DNA of 64,000 nucleotides from a virus: IMG/VR virus record IMGVR_UViG_3300036768_000843, positions 30,994 to 94,993 of that record; one strand, 5' to 3'. Shown piece by piece: positions 6,857 to 14,714 of this stretch (position 1 is its first letter; each line of letters starts with the position of its first letter). The notes under the pieces were generated by a model. It saw only the letters and a program-made list of their open reading frames with translations, ran no database searches and was not told where the DNA came from. The position numbers and the translations under genes were made by a program.

Positions 6857-8335
6857 GTGCAAGAGATCCTACGCCGCCGCGACGCGGGCTACGCCTGCGT
6901 CGCGGTCGAAACCCCCGAGGAGGAGCGGCTGACCGCCGCGCTCCTTGGGGCCGTCGCAGGTCCCGTCCGCCGCATCGCAGCGGTCGGGGGCCTGCTTGAC
7001 CTCCGCACCCGGGCCGTCGAGGCCCGGGCGTCCTATCCGGACGCCTGGACCTGGATCGCCGGTGAGCGCGACGGTGTGCTGGTGGCCTGCGACTACCAGC
7101 ACATCGCCCGTGCTCCGGCGGGCTACCGCCCGCTGCGGGACGCACTCCCGCGCATTCGCGCAATGGGGGCGTACGTCGTCCTCGTCGCCCCGCGTTGGGA
7201 TCTCCCGCCGGAGTTGGCGCGGGAAATCCCCGTCCTCTCGTGGGCACTGCCCACGCGCGCGCAACTTACGCGCGCCGCCGAGATCTGCTTGTCCTCGGCC
7301 GGGCTGCCTTCGCCGGCCGAGGACGTTCTTACCGCCGCGCTCGACGCGGCGGCCGGCCTTACGCTCGGCGAGGCCGAGGGAGCGATGGCTCTGGCCATCG
7401 CCGAACACGGCGCGCTCGATCGCACGACGATCGAGCGCGAAAAGCTCGCGCGCATCCGCGCGAGCGGGTGCCTGGAGGTCGCCCCGGCGGCCACGCTGGG
7501 CGACGTCGGCGGCCTGGCACACCTGCGCCGGTGGATCGCCGACGAGGCGATCCCCGCCGCGCAAGATCCGGATCTCGCGATCCGGGGGATCCTGCTGGCC
7601 GGCGTGCCCGGCACCGGCAAGTCGCTGGCCGCGCGTGCGCTCGGAGCGGCGCTGCGCCGCCCGGTGATCCGGCTGGATCTCGCGGCGACCAAGGGCTCGC
7701 TGGTCGGCGAGTCCGAGCGTCGCATCCGCGACGCACTCGCGACGGTCGAGGCCATCGCGCCGGCAGTCCTGTGGATCGACGAACTGGAAAAGGCCGTCGG
7801 GGGATACAGGTCGTCGGCGGCGACCGACTCCGGCGTCACCCTCGGCCTGGTCGGGCACCTACTGACCTGGCTCCAGGAGCACCGGTCGGCCGTGACCACA
7901 GTGGCCACGGCAAACGAGGTCGACGGTCTACCGCCCGAGTTGCTCCGGGCGGGCCGCTTCGACGCGGCGTTCTTCGTCGATCTCCCGACGCCGAGCGAGC
8001 GCCGGGAGATCGCGCTGGTCCACCTGCGACGCTACGCGGCGCAGGGGATCGACATCGCGCCGCTGGCCGACGTGATCGCGTCGGTCAGCGACAGGTGGAC
8101 CGGTGCCGAGATCGAGGCGCTGGTCCGTTCGGCCGCCCGGCGCTCGCGGCGGCAGATCGACGCCGCGACGATCGAAGCAGCAGCGCGCGGGATCGTGCCG
8201 CTGTCCCGATCCCGCGCCGAGGAGATCGCGCGGCTGCGCGAGTGGGCGCGCGATCGGTTCCGCGCCGCTGGCGGTGTCGACGTCGAGTCCGCGACGCCGA
8301 CCGCGCGGCGCATCCGCGCTGGAGGTGTGCCGTGA
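6857..8335 (+). CDS. AAA+ ATPase, Ycf46-like
   Basis: This 492-residue protein starts at GTG 6857 after AAAGGAG. Residues 1-215 form an N-terminal domain with the poorly conserved P-loop-like fold seen in Ycf46-type proteins. The AAA+ module follows: Walker A GVPGTGKS (249-256), Walker B LWIDELE (around 305-311), sensor region TVATANEVDGLPPELLRAGRFD with an Arg finger, and a lid domain to about 440. Phage and cyanobacterial Ycf46-like ATPases commonly occur beside DUF1257 proteins, as here (9281). It heads a four-gene operon with overlapping starts. The precise substrate is unknown. Confidence 0.8.
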   Translation: MQEILRRRDAGYACVAVETPEEERLTAALLGAVAGPVRRIAAVGGLLDLRTRAVEARASYPDAWTWIAGERDGVLVACDYQHIARAPAGYRPLRDALPRIRAMGAYVVLVAPRWDLPPELAREIPVLSWALPTRAQLTRAAEICLSSAGLPSPAEDVLTAALDAAAGLTLGEAEGAMALAIAEHGALDRTTIEREKLARIRASGCLEVAPAATLGDVGGLAHLRRWIADEAIPAAQDPDLAIRGILLAGVPGTGKSLAARALGAALRRPVIRLDLAATKGSLVGESERRIRDALATVEAIAPAVLWIDELEKAVGGYRSSAATDSGVTLGLVGHLLTWLQEHRSAVTTVATANEVDGLPPELLRAGRFDAAFFVDLPTPSERREIALVHLRRYAAQGIDIAPLADVIASVSDRWTGAEIEALVRSAARRSRRQIDAATIEAAARGIVPLSRSRAEEIARLREWARDRFRAAGGVDVESATPTARRIRAGGVP

Positions 8336-8607
8336 GTCGGCGCGCGGTCGTCCACGGCGAGCGGCTGGCGGTCGTCCACGACGACCGCTGGATGCCCATT
8401 CTCCACGCGCTCGGGCGCGTGGAGATCGAACGGGCGAGCGATGTCGAGTACGACGCGCTCGCGCAGGAGTGGGTCGCGCGCTATCGCGCGACCGGAGAAG
8501 TGATCGCGCGCGGCGAGCGCCGCGCGGACGTGATCCAAGCGGAGATCGCTTGGATCGAGCGCCGCCTCGCGGCGGCGGCGGCAAACGAAAGTGAGGTGAT
8601 GCCATGA
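8332..8607 (+). CDS. Small hypothetical protein in the AAA+/DUF1257 operon
   Basis: GTG 8332 overlaps the AAA+ stop (GTGA), which chooses this start in a longer open frame. The 91-residue product begins MSRRAVVHGERLAVVHDDRWMP and ends in a charged helix (DVIQAEIAWIERRLAAAAANE). No family recognised. Tight translational coupling on both sides suggests it works with the ATPase. Confidence 0.65.
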   Translation: MSRRAVVHGERLAVVHDDRWMPILHALGRVEIERASDVEYDALAQEWVARYRATGEVIARGERRADVIQAEIAWIERRLAAAAANESEVMP

Positions 8608-9284
8608 TCGGTCGCGTACCTGACGGGATCCTCGTGTCCCTGCACACCCGCCTGCACGGCGGGGTGACCTATCAACGCCGCGATCTCGGCGGCGATCAGA
8701 TCGTCGACGGCCAGCGGGTCGTCTCCCGGTGGGAGACGACCAAGATCGTGACCGACGCGGCGGAACTCGCGGCTGCGTCGTCCGTGCGCAGCGCGGCGGG
8801 ATATCTCATTCGCCGCGTGTGCGTGCCAACGCGGTTCGGCCTCGTGTGTCCACTGAGGCACGAGGCCGAGCTGCGCCAGGCAATCGACGAGGCCCGCCGC
8901 CTCGTCGACGAGCACAACCGTCAGGCGCGCCACGCGCGCGTCGAACTGGGCGTCCTGTGCGGACGGGTCGACGGATCGGCCGCCGAGACGGTTCGCGCAA
9001 TCGCCCAAGAGCTGGGCAGCGTCCTGGGCGATCTCCAGGGCGCGGCGGATCGGGGCGACGTCGCGCAGATCCGCGAGGCTGCGACGCGCGCTCGTGGCCT
9101 TGTCGCGATCCTGCCGGCGGATCTCGCCGCGCAGGTCGAGCAGATCGTCGAGACTGCCCGGGCGCAAGCCCGGGAAATCCGGCGCGACGGCGAGACGTCG
9201 CGAGACGTCGTACCGCTGATCCAAGCCGCACAGCGCGTGATCCGCGTCCGCGCGCGGGACGCGCGGGAGGAGGTGATGTCATGA
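8604..9284 (+). CDS. Helical hypothetical protein in the AAA+/DUF1257 operon
   Basis: This 226-residue protein has an ATGA overlap with its upstream neighbour. Residues 1-70 are a small mixed domain (WETTKIVTDAAEL, LIRRVCVPTRFGLVCP). The rest is long amphipathic helices (LRQAIDEARRLVDEHNRQARH; IREAATRARGLVAIL), probably coiled coil. Phage Ycf46/DUF1257 operons often carry such a helical protein (DUF6744-type); I suggest that relationship from position and architecture, not from a verified match. Confidence 0.6.
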   Translation: MIGRVPDGILVSLHTRLHGGVTYQRRDLGGDQIVDGQRVVSRWETTKIVTDAAELAAASSVRSAAGYLIRRVCVPTRFGLVCPLRHEAELRQAIDEARRLVDEHNRQARHARVELGVLCGRVDGSAAETVRAIAQELGSVLGDLQGAADRGDVAQIREAATRARGLVAILPADLAAQVEQIVETARAQAREIRRDGETSRDVVPLIQAAQRVIRVRARDAREEVMS

Positions 9285-9796
9285 GTCACACAGTGACTGT
9301 GCGCGTCGAGATCCGCGATCTCGACGCGCTGAAAGCGGCGGCCGAGCGCCTGGGTGCCCGCGTGCTCGGCCACGGGACCCACCAGCTCTATCAGGGTCCC
9401 GTCACCGGGTACGCGATCCAGCTGCCCAACTGGCGGTACCCGATCGTCATCGCAGGCGACCAGGTCGCCTACGATGACTACAACGGCGCGTGGGGGCGCG
9501 CTTCCGACCTCGATCGTCTCCGCGAGGAGTACGCGATCGAGGTCGCGTATCGCGCCGCCCAGGCGCAAGGATGGTACTGCGAGCGCGCGGACGGCGCGCT
9601 CCGCATCTACCATCCCGACGGTGCGGTCCTGCGCGTCGACGCGCAGGGCACCGTGGCCGTCGAGTGTGGCGCGGGGGCCTCGTGCGTCGAGATCTCCGCG
9701 CCGATCGAGCAGGCGCTCGGCCGCGCGCAGGAGCGCGTCCTTGCGCCCGAGTACTACGACGTGCAGGCGCGCGTCGTCGTGCGGGAGGGGGAGTGA
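9281..9796 (+). CDS. DUF1257 (Ycf35-like) family protein
   Basis: This 171-residue protein starts at ATG 9281 in an ATGA overlap. The N-terminus MSHTVTVRVEIRDLDALKAAAERLGARV matches the DUF1257/Ycf35 pattern (MSHF...IKTQIrD...AL..LG). A Tyr/Trp-rich beta segment follows (GYAIQLPNWRYPIVIAGDQVAYDDY). A typical C-terminal half ends in HPDGAVLRVDAQGTVAVECGAGASC. Co-occurrence with a Ycf46-like ATPase supports the call. It is the last gene before the retron non-coding region. Molecular function is unknown. Confidence 0.75.
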   Translation: MSHTVTVRVEIRDLDALKAAAERLGARVLGHGTHQLYQGPVTGYAIQLPNWRYPIVIAGDQVAYDDYNGAWGRASDLDRLREEYAIEVAYRAAQAQGWYCERADGALRIYHPDGAVLRVDAQGTVAVECGAGASCVEISAPIEQALGRAQERVLAPEYYDVQARVVVREGE

Positions 9797-10117
9797 CCTG
9801 CCGCGCATCACATAGCGGGAGTCACTCCCTCTCGACACCCGGCCAACAGGCCAGGATCGGCTCGGGCTCGCCGAGCCCCCGGCGTACCGCCGGGATCAGC
9901 GCGGCTACCGGCACGGACCGCGATGGAATCGCCGAGCTGGACGGCCCCTCCGGGGGTGAAGGCTTGCGCGATGTCGTCGAGTACGGACGGGCCACGGGGC
10001 CACAGGTGGGCCCAATCGAGGAGATCGGGCGTCTTGCGGGTTGGGGATTCCGCTCGGAAGCTACCCCGCCCTTCCTCGCTACATCTGCAACCCTCGACAC
10101 GCGATCCAGGGGGATCC
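9797..10117 (+). ncRNA. Candidate retron msr-msd non-coding RNA
   Basis: These 321 bases have no credible gene but are packed with inverted repeats. They are GGGAGTGAC / GTCACTCCC (9789-9829), GGCTCGG / CCGAGCC (about 9859-9877), CCCGGCG / CGCCGGG (about 9879-9895), CCCC/GGGG near 9945, an imperfect GGGGCCAC / GTGGGCCC near 9996, and a nested TTCCG / CGGAA inside GGGG / CCCC near 10042-10067. The stretch lies immediately before a reverse transcriptase with retron hallmarks, where the msr-msd template is normally encoded. Exact ends, the branching G and the a1/a2 pair could not be assigned by eye. Confidence 0.55.
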
Positions 10118-11008
10118 ATGCGTGAGCTGAAGATCCCCAAGAAGAATGGCTCGTTCCGCGTCGTGGTATGCCCGACGCGGGACGAAAAGAAACGACTCCG
10201 CGCGCTCCTGCCGCGACTTGCGGCAGCGGAGCGACGCCTCGCTGAACTGCGCGGCGTCGCGCAGGTAGCGCACGGATTCGTCACGGGGCGCAGTCCCGTG
10301 ACAAACGCCGAAGCGCACATCGGCGCGTGGCTTGCGACCGTCTCGATGGATCTGTCTGGATGGTTCGATTCGGTTCGTTGCGATCAGATCGCCGCAGCGC
10401 TACGCGCCGCCGGTGAAGATCCGGCGCTCGCCGAGCGCGTCACGGTCGACGGCGTCGCACGTCAGGGACTGCCGACGAGTCCCGTCGCTGCGAACCTAGC
10501 TGGTGTCGCTCTCGACGTCGATCTGATCGCACGGCTCGATCGGCTCGGCGTCGCGTATCGCTACACGCGCTACGCCGACGACCTCACGGTGTCGATCATG
10601 TCCGACGATCGTGCGTGCATCGATCGCGTGATCGCCTGCGCGACCGAAGCGGCAGCTGCTCAGGGCTGGGCGATCTCTACGCGCAAGACGCACGTGTACT
10701 ACGCGCGCGCTGGCCGGCGGATCGTCACGGGCGTTGCGGTCGGTGCGCAACAGATCTATCCCACGCGCGAGGTCCGCCGCCGACTGCGCGCCGGTCGGCA
10801 CCGCCGCCCGAACGCGCCCGAAACACGCGGGCTCGCCGAATGGGCACGGCTGCGCCCGCCGCGCACGCAAGAGCGACGTGTGATCCGTGGCTACGCGCCG
10901 AGCACGGTCGCGCCTGCGCCCGTGCCTACGCCGAGCGCGGTCGCGCCTGCGCCCATGCCCACGCCGAGCGTAGCCCGCGTCATTCGGCGGAAAGGAGGCG
11001 CGGAATGA
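10118..11008 (+). CDS. ret: Retron-type reverse transcriptase
   Basis: This 296-residue RT starts at ATG 10118 after CAGGGGG. Conserved blocks are IPKKNGSFRVVV, GFVTGRSPVTNAEAH with the retron NAxxH motif (63-67), the catalytic MDLSGWFDSV (77-86), QGLPTSPVAANL (116-127), YADD (152-155), and the retron VTG triplet (203-205, within RRIVTGVAVG). NAxxH and VTG separate retron RTs from group II intron and DGR enzymes; the QGxxTSP box also argues against a DGR. A Pro-Ala tail (residues 260-285) is unusual. Its stop overlaps the next ATG, so RT and partner are co-translated. Expected product: msDNA from the upstream RNA. Confidence 0.85.
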   Translation: MRELKIPKKNGSFRVVVCPTRDEKKRLRALLPRLAAAERRLAELRGVAQVAHGFVTGRSPVTNAEAHIGAWLATVSMDLSGWFDSVRCDQIAAALRAAGEDPALAERVTVDGVARQGLPTSPVAANLAGVALDVDLIARLDRLGVAYRYTRYADDLTVSIMSDDRACIDRVIACATEAAAAQGWAISTRKTHVYYARAGRRIVTGVAVGAQQIYPTREVRRRLRAGRHRRPNAPETRGLAEWARLRPPRTQERRVIRGYAPSTVAPAPVPTPSAVAPAPMPTPSVARVIRRKGGAE

Positions 11009-12504
11009 CCGAGAACGAAACGCGGCAGATCGTAGCTGACTACGGCTGCGATATCACGTGCGCGGAAGGCGCGCGTGCGTACCTGCGCGCGACGGTGCCC
11101 AGCGCGCCGTCGAAGATCGAAACGGCTCGCGACTACGTCTGGATCGTCCGTCGAGTCGCGCCGTGGACACATGGTGTGGACGACCGGCTGATCGCCGCTG
11201 TGTGGCGGAAGCCGTCGATCCGGCCGAGAGCGTGGATCGATCCCGCCGACCTCGGTCGGCAGTGGATCGACTATTGGCACGAGGCGGCTCCCCGCCCCGC
11301 TGTCGGGTCGTGCTACAACCCGACGCCCGAGACGGTTGCGCGGGCGTGGCGGCTCGGGATCCCGGCCGAGCGCGTTCGGGCGCTCGGGTCGGCACTCTCC
11401 GGACTCCCCGCTTCCTGGCGGGGATCGCGCGATCGGATCCTGGCGCTCTTGCGCGTCGCTCGCGTAGGATTCTCGATCTACCCTGAGGAGATCAAGACTG
11501 CCGATCTGCGGCGGCTCGCGCGACTGTCGCGGGCTGCGCTCCGATATCTCGTCAGTGTCAGTGCAATATTCGTTGACGATTCTGGCCGGATCGACTGGCA
11601 GCGCATCGCTCGCGCACTGCGCAAGTACACGCGGCTGCCGCGCGAAGAGCTGATGCTCGCGCGTGTGCCGGCCACTGACTGGCAGCATTGGACGAACCTG
11701 GGGGTCGTCCAAGGCTGGATCGAACGTACGCCAGATGCCGCGGAGAGGCTGCTTGCCGCGATCAGCAAGCGACTCGGGGTTGTGCTACGTGGCCCCAATG
11801 ATCTGTACGACCAGATCGAGCGTCGTGCGAATGTCCGGCAGGCACGGCAGGCAAAGGTCAGCGTGTCGCCGCCGAAAACGCCAGCGGCGAAGCTTCGCGA
11901 GCTGCGCATCGCAGCGTGGCGGCGTGGCATCGCCGCGATCAGAGACGCAGTCGACACGGTCGAACTCGTCGCTGGGACGCTCGCCACATGCGGGTGGTGG
12001 CTTACACGGGAAGCTAAGCTCGTCACGCAAGCTGAGTACTCGGACTGGACTGACTTTTGCGATCCTTGGCTATCGGCGCGCCGGGCCGGCGTGTGGACAC
12101 TGACAGCACCCGGCGAAATCAAAAAATATATCTCGATCGTCCGACAATACGTCATGCCAGTCTATGGCATCGTACGGGCGCTAGACGATACGACAGTCGA
12201 GATCGTACAGATCGATCTGCCGGCGACGGTCCGGCACTACGCGCCCGCGCTCGTCGAGCGGTACGGAGTGCCGGTGCGGATCGACTACCGCTTCCCGGTG
12301 ATCGCCAACGGGCAACTCGTCGAATGTCCGCTGCCCGCTCGGACCATTCGATCGACCGCGACGACGACGGCGATCGATCTGTCGACGCCAAAAACTTCAC
12401 AGTCACAGATTGAAATGCACACGACACGGTCGGTGCTCTCCGGCGCTCTTCGCGTCATCAGAATGCAGAGTCAACAAGGACATGGAGAACATGGAGAACC
12501 TTGA
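11005..12504 (+). CDS. Retron-associated protein, possible effector, unknown family
   Basis: This 499-residue protein has ATGA coupling to the RT. I do not recognise a family. It is Arg/Trp-rich and mostly helical, with an N-terminal acidic start, a region around 95-300 of repeated helices (LRRLARLSRAALRYLVSV; ERLLAAISKRLGVVL) and a C-terminal beta-rich part with IVQIDLPATVRHYAPALVERYGVPVRIDYRFP. No transmembrane segment or standard nuclease motif is evident. In known retrons the gene directly coupled to the RT is often the toxin or effector, so this is the prime candidate here; a helper or RT-anchoring role is equally possible. Confidence 0.6.
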   Translation: MTENETRQIVADYGCDITCAEGARAYLRATVPSAPSKIETARDYVWIVRRVAPWTHGVDDRLIAAVWRKPSIRPRAWIDPADLGRQWIDYWHEAAPRPAVGSCYNPTPETVARAWRLGIPAERVRALGSALSGLPASWRGSRDRILALLRVARVGFSIYPEEIKTADLRRLARLSRAALRYLVSVSAIFVDDSGRIDWQRIARALRKYTRLPREELMLARVPATDWQHWTNLGVVQGWIERTPDAAERLLAAISKRLGVVLRGPNDLYDQIERRANVRQARQAKVSVSPPKTPAAKLRELRIAAWRRGIAAIRDAVDTVELVAGTLATCGWWLTREAKLVTQAEYSDWTDFCDPWLSARRAGVWTLTAPGEIKKYISIVRQYVMPVYGIVRALDDTTVEIVQIDLPATVRHYAPALVERYGVPVRIDYRFPVIANGQLVECPLPARTIRSTATTTAIDLSTPKTSQSQIEMHTTRSVLSGALRVIRMQSQQGHGEHGEP

Positions 12505-12814
12505 ACACAAGCCCAAGTACTTGGGCGACGTCGGCAGCGTGTACGTGACCCAACGTGCTGCGCAGGAGTACGCCGATCATCGCGGCCTGTCTTTGGAAGA
12601 CGCGCGCCGAGAGCTCACCGAGCTTCTCGTCGACGCCTACCAGCCGCTGGCGGCGCAAACCGAAGGCGGCGGCTACCACTACTGGAGGCGACGTTCTCGG
12701 GCGGCGCGTGTGGACATCTCCGCGCGCGTCTCGTACGAGGGCCGCCTTGCCGTCGTCGTGGCCGTGACCGCAAGGCACTACAACCCACCGAAGAAAAGGA
12801 GAGTTGCACAATGA
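12491..12814 (+). CDS. Small hypothetical protein downstream of the retron
   Basis: I place the start at ATG 12491 (MENLEHKPK), ten bases after AAGGA; ATG 12482 is possible too. The 107-residue product has VTQRAAQEYADHRGLSLEDARRELTELLVDAYQP, a helical segment resembling small nucleic-acid or toxin-domain repeats, and a beta C-terminus. The stop overlaps the next start. It could be part of the retron operon. Function unknown. Confidence 0.55.
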   Translation: MENLEHKPKYLGDVGSVYVTQRAAQEYADHRGLSLEDARRELTELLVDAYQPLAAQTEGGGYHYWRRRSRAARVDISARVSYEGRLAVVVAVTARHYNPPKKRRVAQ

Positions 12815-12984
12815 CGAGTATCCGAGAGATTGCCCTACACTGCGAGCGTGCGGACCGTTCGCTGCGCGACTGGTGGATCGAGCTGGAAAGGGTCTTGCGC
12901 CCAGAGATCATGCAGGATCTCCGCGTCGTGCTCGACGCCCTCCAAGAGATCGAAACGATCGTCACGGAAGGGACAAGATCATGA
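12811..12984 (+). CDS. 57-aa helical small protein
   Basis: ATG 12811 overlaps the preceding stop and its own TGA overlaps the ATG at 12981. The product (MTSIREIALHCERADRSLRDW at the start, QDLRVVLDALQEIETIV at the end) is a pair of amphipathic helices. A ribosome-binding site AAAGGAGAG lies 10 bases upstream. Overlap on both sides is the main evidence that it is translated; its function is unknown. Confidence 0.55.
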   Translation: MTSIREIALHCERADRSLRDWWIELERVLRPEIMQDLRVVLDALQEIETIVTEGTRS

Positions 12985-13565
12985 ATGCAAACGAAGTTCG
13001 AGAGGTGCTGTACGATGCCTTTGATCTGTACGGCAATTTTTTGGCGCATGCGATCGGCGGCTTCGCCCACGTCGCCGACGAGATCTTGGATCGACACAGC
13101 GACGTTATCCGGCAACTGGTCACGCTCTTTCCCCAGCCGCCCGAGGTGCCGCTCTATCGCGGCGTGTTGCTCGACCCCAAGGTCATGCTCGGCCCCGGCT
13201 TTCGTTACGTGTCGTGGACCGAAGATCGCGACGTCGCGCTCTGGTTCGCGTCGCCGACATCGTACATCTCACGCGCGGTGCATCAGATCTACCCGCACTA
13301 TCGCGGCTACCTGCTGACGATCGATGCGCCGATCTCGCGCGTGTTGTTTCACTACTCCTGGGTCGATCCTTCCGAGTTCGCGCGCTGGGCCAGCCAGCGC
13401 TTCGGATCCGAAGTCGCACGTCAGATCGAATGGTCGCTGCGGCATCAACGCGAGGTCATCACGGAGTCGTGCCGGCTGCCGATCCCCGATACAGTCGACG
13501 ATAGGCTCGTCGACATCGGCGCGCTCGACGCGAAGCTGACCCCACCTTGGCTTTTGGGGAATTGA
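12981..13565 (+). CDS. ADP-ribosyltransferase-like protein
   Basis: This 194-residue protein has an ATGA overlap upstream. Its layout suggests an ADP-ribosyltransferase fold: an N-terminal helical part, LYRGVLL with Arg60, a YVSWTEDRDVALWFASP segment (75-92) in the place of the ST(S) strand, and HQREVITES with Q156-R-E158 in the place of the Q/ExE catalytic loop. This R / S-T / QxE order is characteristic of ARTs, but similarity is motif-level only. Phage ARTs modify host proteins; alternatively, in this operon it could be a toxin linked to the retron. Confidence 0.5.
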   Translation: MNANEVREVLYDAFDLYGNFLAHAIGGFAHVADEILDRHSDVIRQLVTLFPQPPEVPLYRGVLLDPKVMLGPGFRYVSWTEDRDVALWFASPTSYISRAVHQIYPHYRGYLLTIDAPISRVLFHYSWVDPSEFARWASQRFGSEVARQIEWSLRHQREVITESCRLPIPDTVDDRLVDIGALDAKLTPPWLLGN

Positions 13566-13568
13566 CAA

Positions 13569-13889
13569 ATGACGACTTGGCTCATGAACTCCGCGGTTAT
13601 CCCCGAGGGCTGTTACGGGTCGTACGCGTTCGAGCCGGCGACCGTCGATGATCTCAGGCAAATCGTCCGGCACGCCGAATCGCGAATCGGCTATGACGCA
13701 ACGGCCAATCAGATCGAGCGGTGGACCGGGTATCGACCCGAGATCCGCCGCGATTCGTGCGCGCTCGCGGTCGGCGACGTGGCTTACGTTGTCCGATTGC
13801 GGTATCGGATCCAAGATCCAAGGGACAAGCACTTCCAGCGGCCCGTCGAAGATCAGTTCGAGATCGGCAAGCTGACGAGGCTTGCATGA
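13569..13889 (+). CDS. DUF1874 protein, AcrIII-1/Crn2-like, with His-to-Tyr change
   Basis: This 106-residue protein matches the DUF1874 pattern in full: the MNSAV start, YGSYAFEPAT, ESRIGYDATANQIERWTGY, IRRDSCALAVGD, AYVVRLRYRI and a FEIGKLTRL end. In this family, which includes STIV B116 and the anti-CRISPR ring nuclease AcrIII-1, the IGHDST segment carries the catalytic His. Here residue 42 is Tyr (TAT at 13692-13694). The fold and perhaps cyclic-nucleotide binding may be kept while classical ring cleavage is lost or altered. It starts 3 bp after the ART-like gene. Confidence 0.7.
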   Translation: MTTWLMNSAVIPEGCYGSYAFEPATVDDLRQIVRHAESRIGYDATANQIERWTGYRPEIRRDSCALAVGDVAYVVRLRYRIQDPRDKHFQRPVEDQFEIGKLTRLA

Positions 13890-13914
13890 TCTCTGTGAAA
13901 ACTGCGCAGGCTGA

Positions 13915-14562
13915 CTAGATCATGATCCCAGCTCGTCGCAGCAAGTCCGCGACTTGCGCAACTCGGTCTGAGCGAAACACGGGCAGTTCTGACGCCTCGC
14001 CGGTCTTCTCGGCGTTGGCCATGACGAAGTTGGTGAGCTGTCGCAGCGTCTTGGACAGCTGCGGGTTATTCGTGATCAGATCGCGGCCGGCTGCAGCTTC
14101 GCGCAACGTAAAAGCGTACAGCTCGGCCCAGCTGTCCGGACCTCGGCCATAGGTACGCGCGAACGCTTGCAGCGCCGCGCGTGGCATTGCGTACGCACCA
14201 TGGTAGAGCTTCACGAGTTTCCAAAAGTCGCGCCCGTGCCACTCGACGCCAGCCTTCGCGAGGTCGGACTTGGCCTGGCGCGCGTACAGCTTGGCTTGTC
14301 GGACGCCGACACGCAACGCGAGGTCGGGATCTGTCGTAAGGCGCGTGAACTCGTCCTGTGTGAGGCCGAGCATCTCGACTTCATCGGGATGAACCTGAAA
14401 TAGACCGCGCTCGCCGAGGCTGGTCGTGACATCGGGACGACCGCCTGATTCCGTGTCGATCCACGCAAGCAGTGCGTCGACGGGAACCCACGTCGCGATA
14501 CGTTCGAGCTTCCTGCGCCAGCGCTCGGTAGTTGCGCCGCCTTTGGGCCAAGTCTTCGCCAT
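13915..14562 (-). CDS. Lytic transglycosylase (SLT-like)
   Basis: I start at the ATG at 14562 (MAKTWPKGG); a longer frame reaches 14592. In the 215-residue product, LLAWIDTESGGRPDVTTSLGERGLFQVHP (about residues 28-57) is the SLT signature: catalytic Glu in ESGG and the GERGLFQ box. Helices typical of the fold follow (LALRVGVRQAKLYARQ; LVKLYHGAYAMPRAAL). It degrades peptidoglycan during entry or lysis. No signal peptide is seen. GATACAAT 5 bases upstream of the start resembles a -10 element. It converges with the DUF1874 gene. Confidence 0.75.
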   Translation of the reverse strand: MAKTWPKGGATTERWRRKLERIATWVPVDALLAWIDTESGGRPDVTTSLGERGLFQVHPDEVEMLGLTQDEFTRLTTDPDLALRVGVRQAKLYARQAKSDLAKAGVEWHGRDFWKLVKLYHGAYAMPRAALQAFARTYGRGPDSWAELYAFTLREAAAGRDLITNNPQLSKTLRQLTNFVMANAEKTGEASELPVFRSDRVAQVADLLRRAGIMI

Positions 14563-14598
14563 GCGCGGGATTGTATCACGGCAACCTTGCACTCGTAG

Positions 14599-14624
14599 GA
14601 GTGATCACGGTTGCCCATTGTCGC
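14599..14624. repeat. 26-bp intergenic repeat, copy 1
   Basis: GAGTGATCACGGTTGCCC followed by ATTGTCGC recurs at 15467-15492 with one change (A to G). The core contains the palindrome TGATCA. This copy lies between the divergent lytic transglycosylase and the small membrane gene at 14715, so it may be an operator or promoter element. Confidence 0.75.
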
Positions 14625-14700
14625 GAGCAGTGCGGGCCTCGACGATCGAGGTCGCGAAACGCGCCTATGGGAGCCTGTGAGACGATCGCGTGAGCGATCG

Positions 14701-14711
14701 TGGTACTGTAA
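14701..14711 (+). promoter_or_regulatory. Putative extended -10 element
   Basis: TGGTACTGTAAGAC precedes the ATG at 14715 by a few bases. Similar TGxTAxxxT strings lie just before starts at 640, 14562 (minus), 25467 and 36444, suggesting one class of promoter giving very short or absent leaders. Weak on its own. Confidence 0.3.
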
Positions 14712-14714
14712 GAC

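Noticed and set aside
10118-11008. Diversity-generating retroelement RT
   Set aside because: The QGLPTSP box, NAxxH and VTG are retron features; I saw no template repeat/variable repeat pair or accessory Avd gene.
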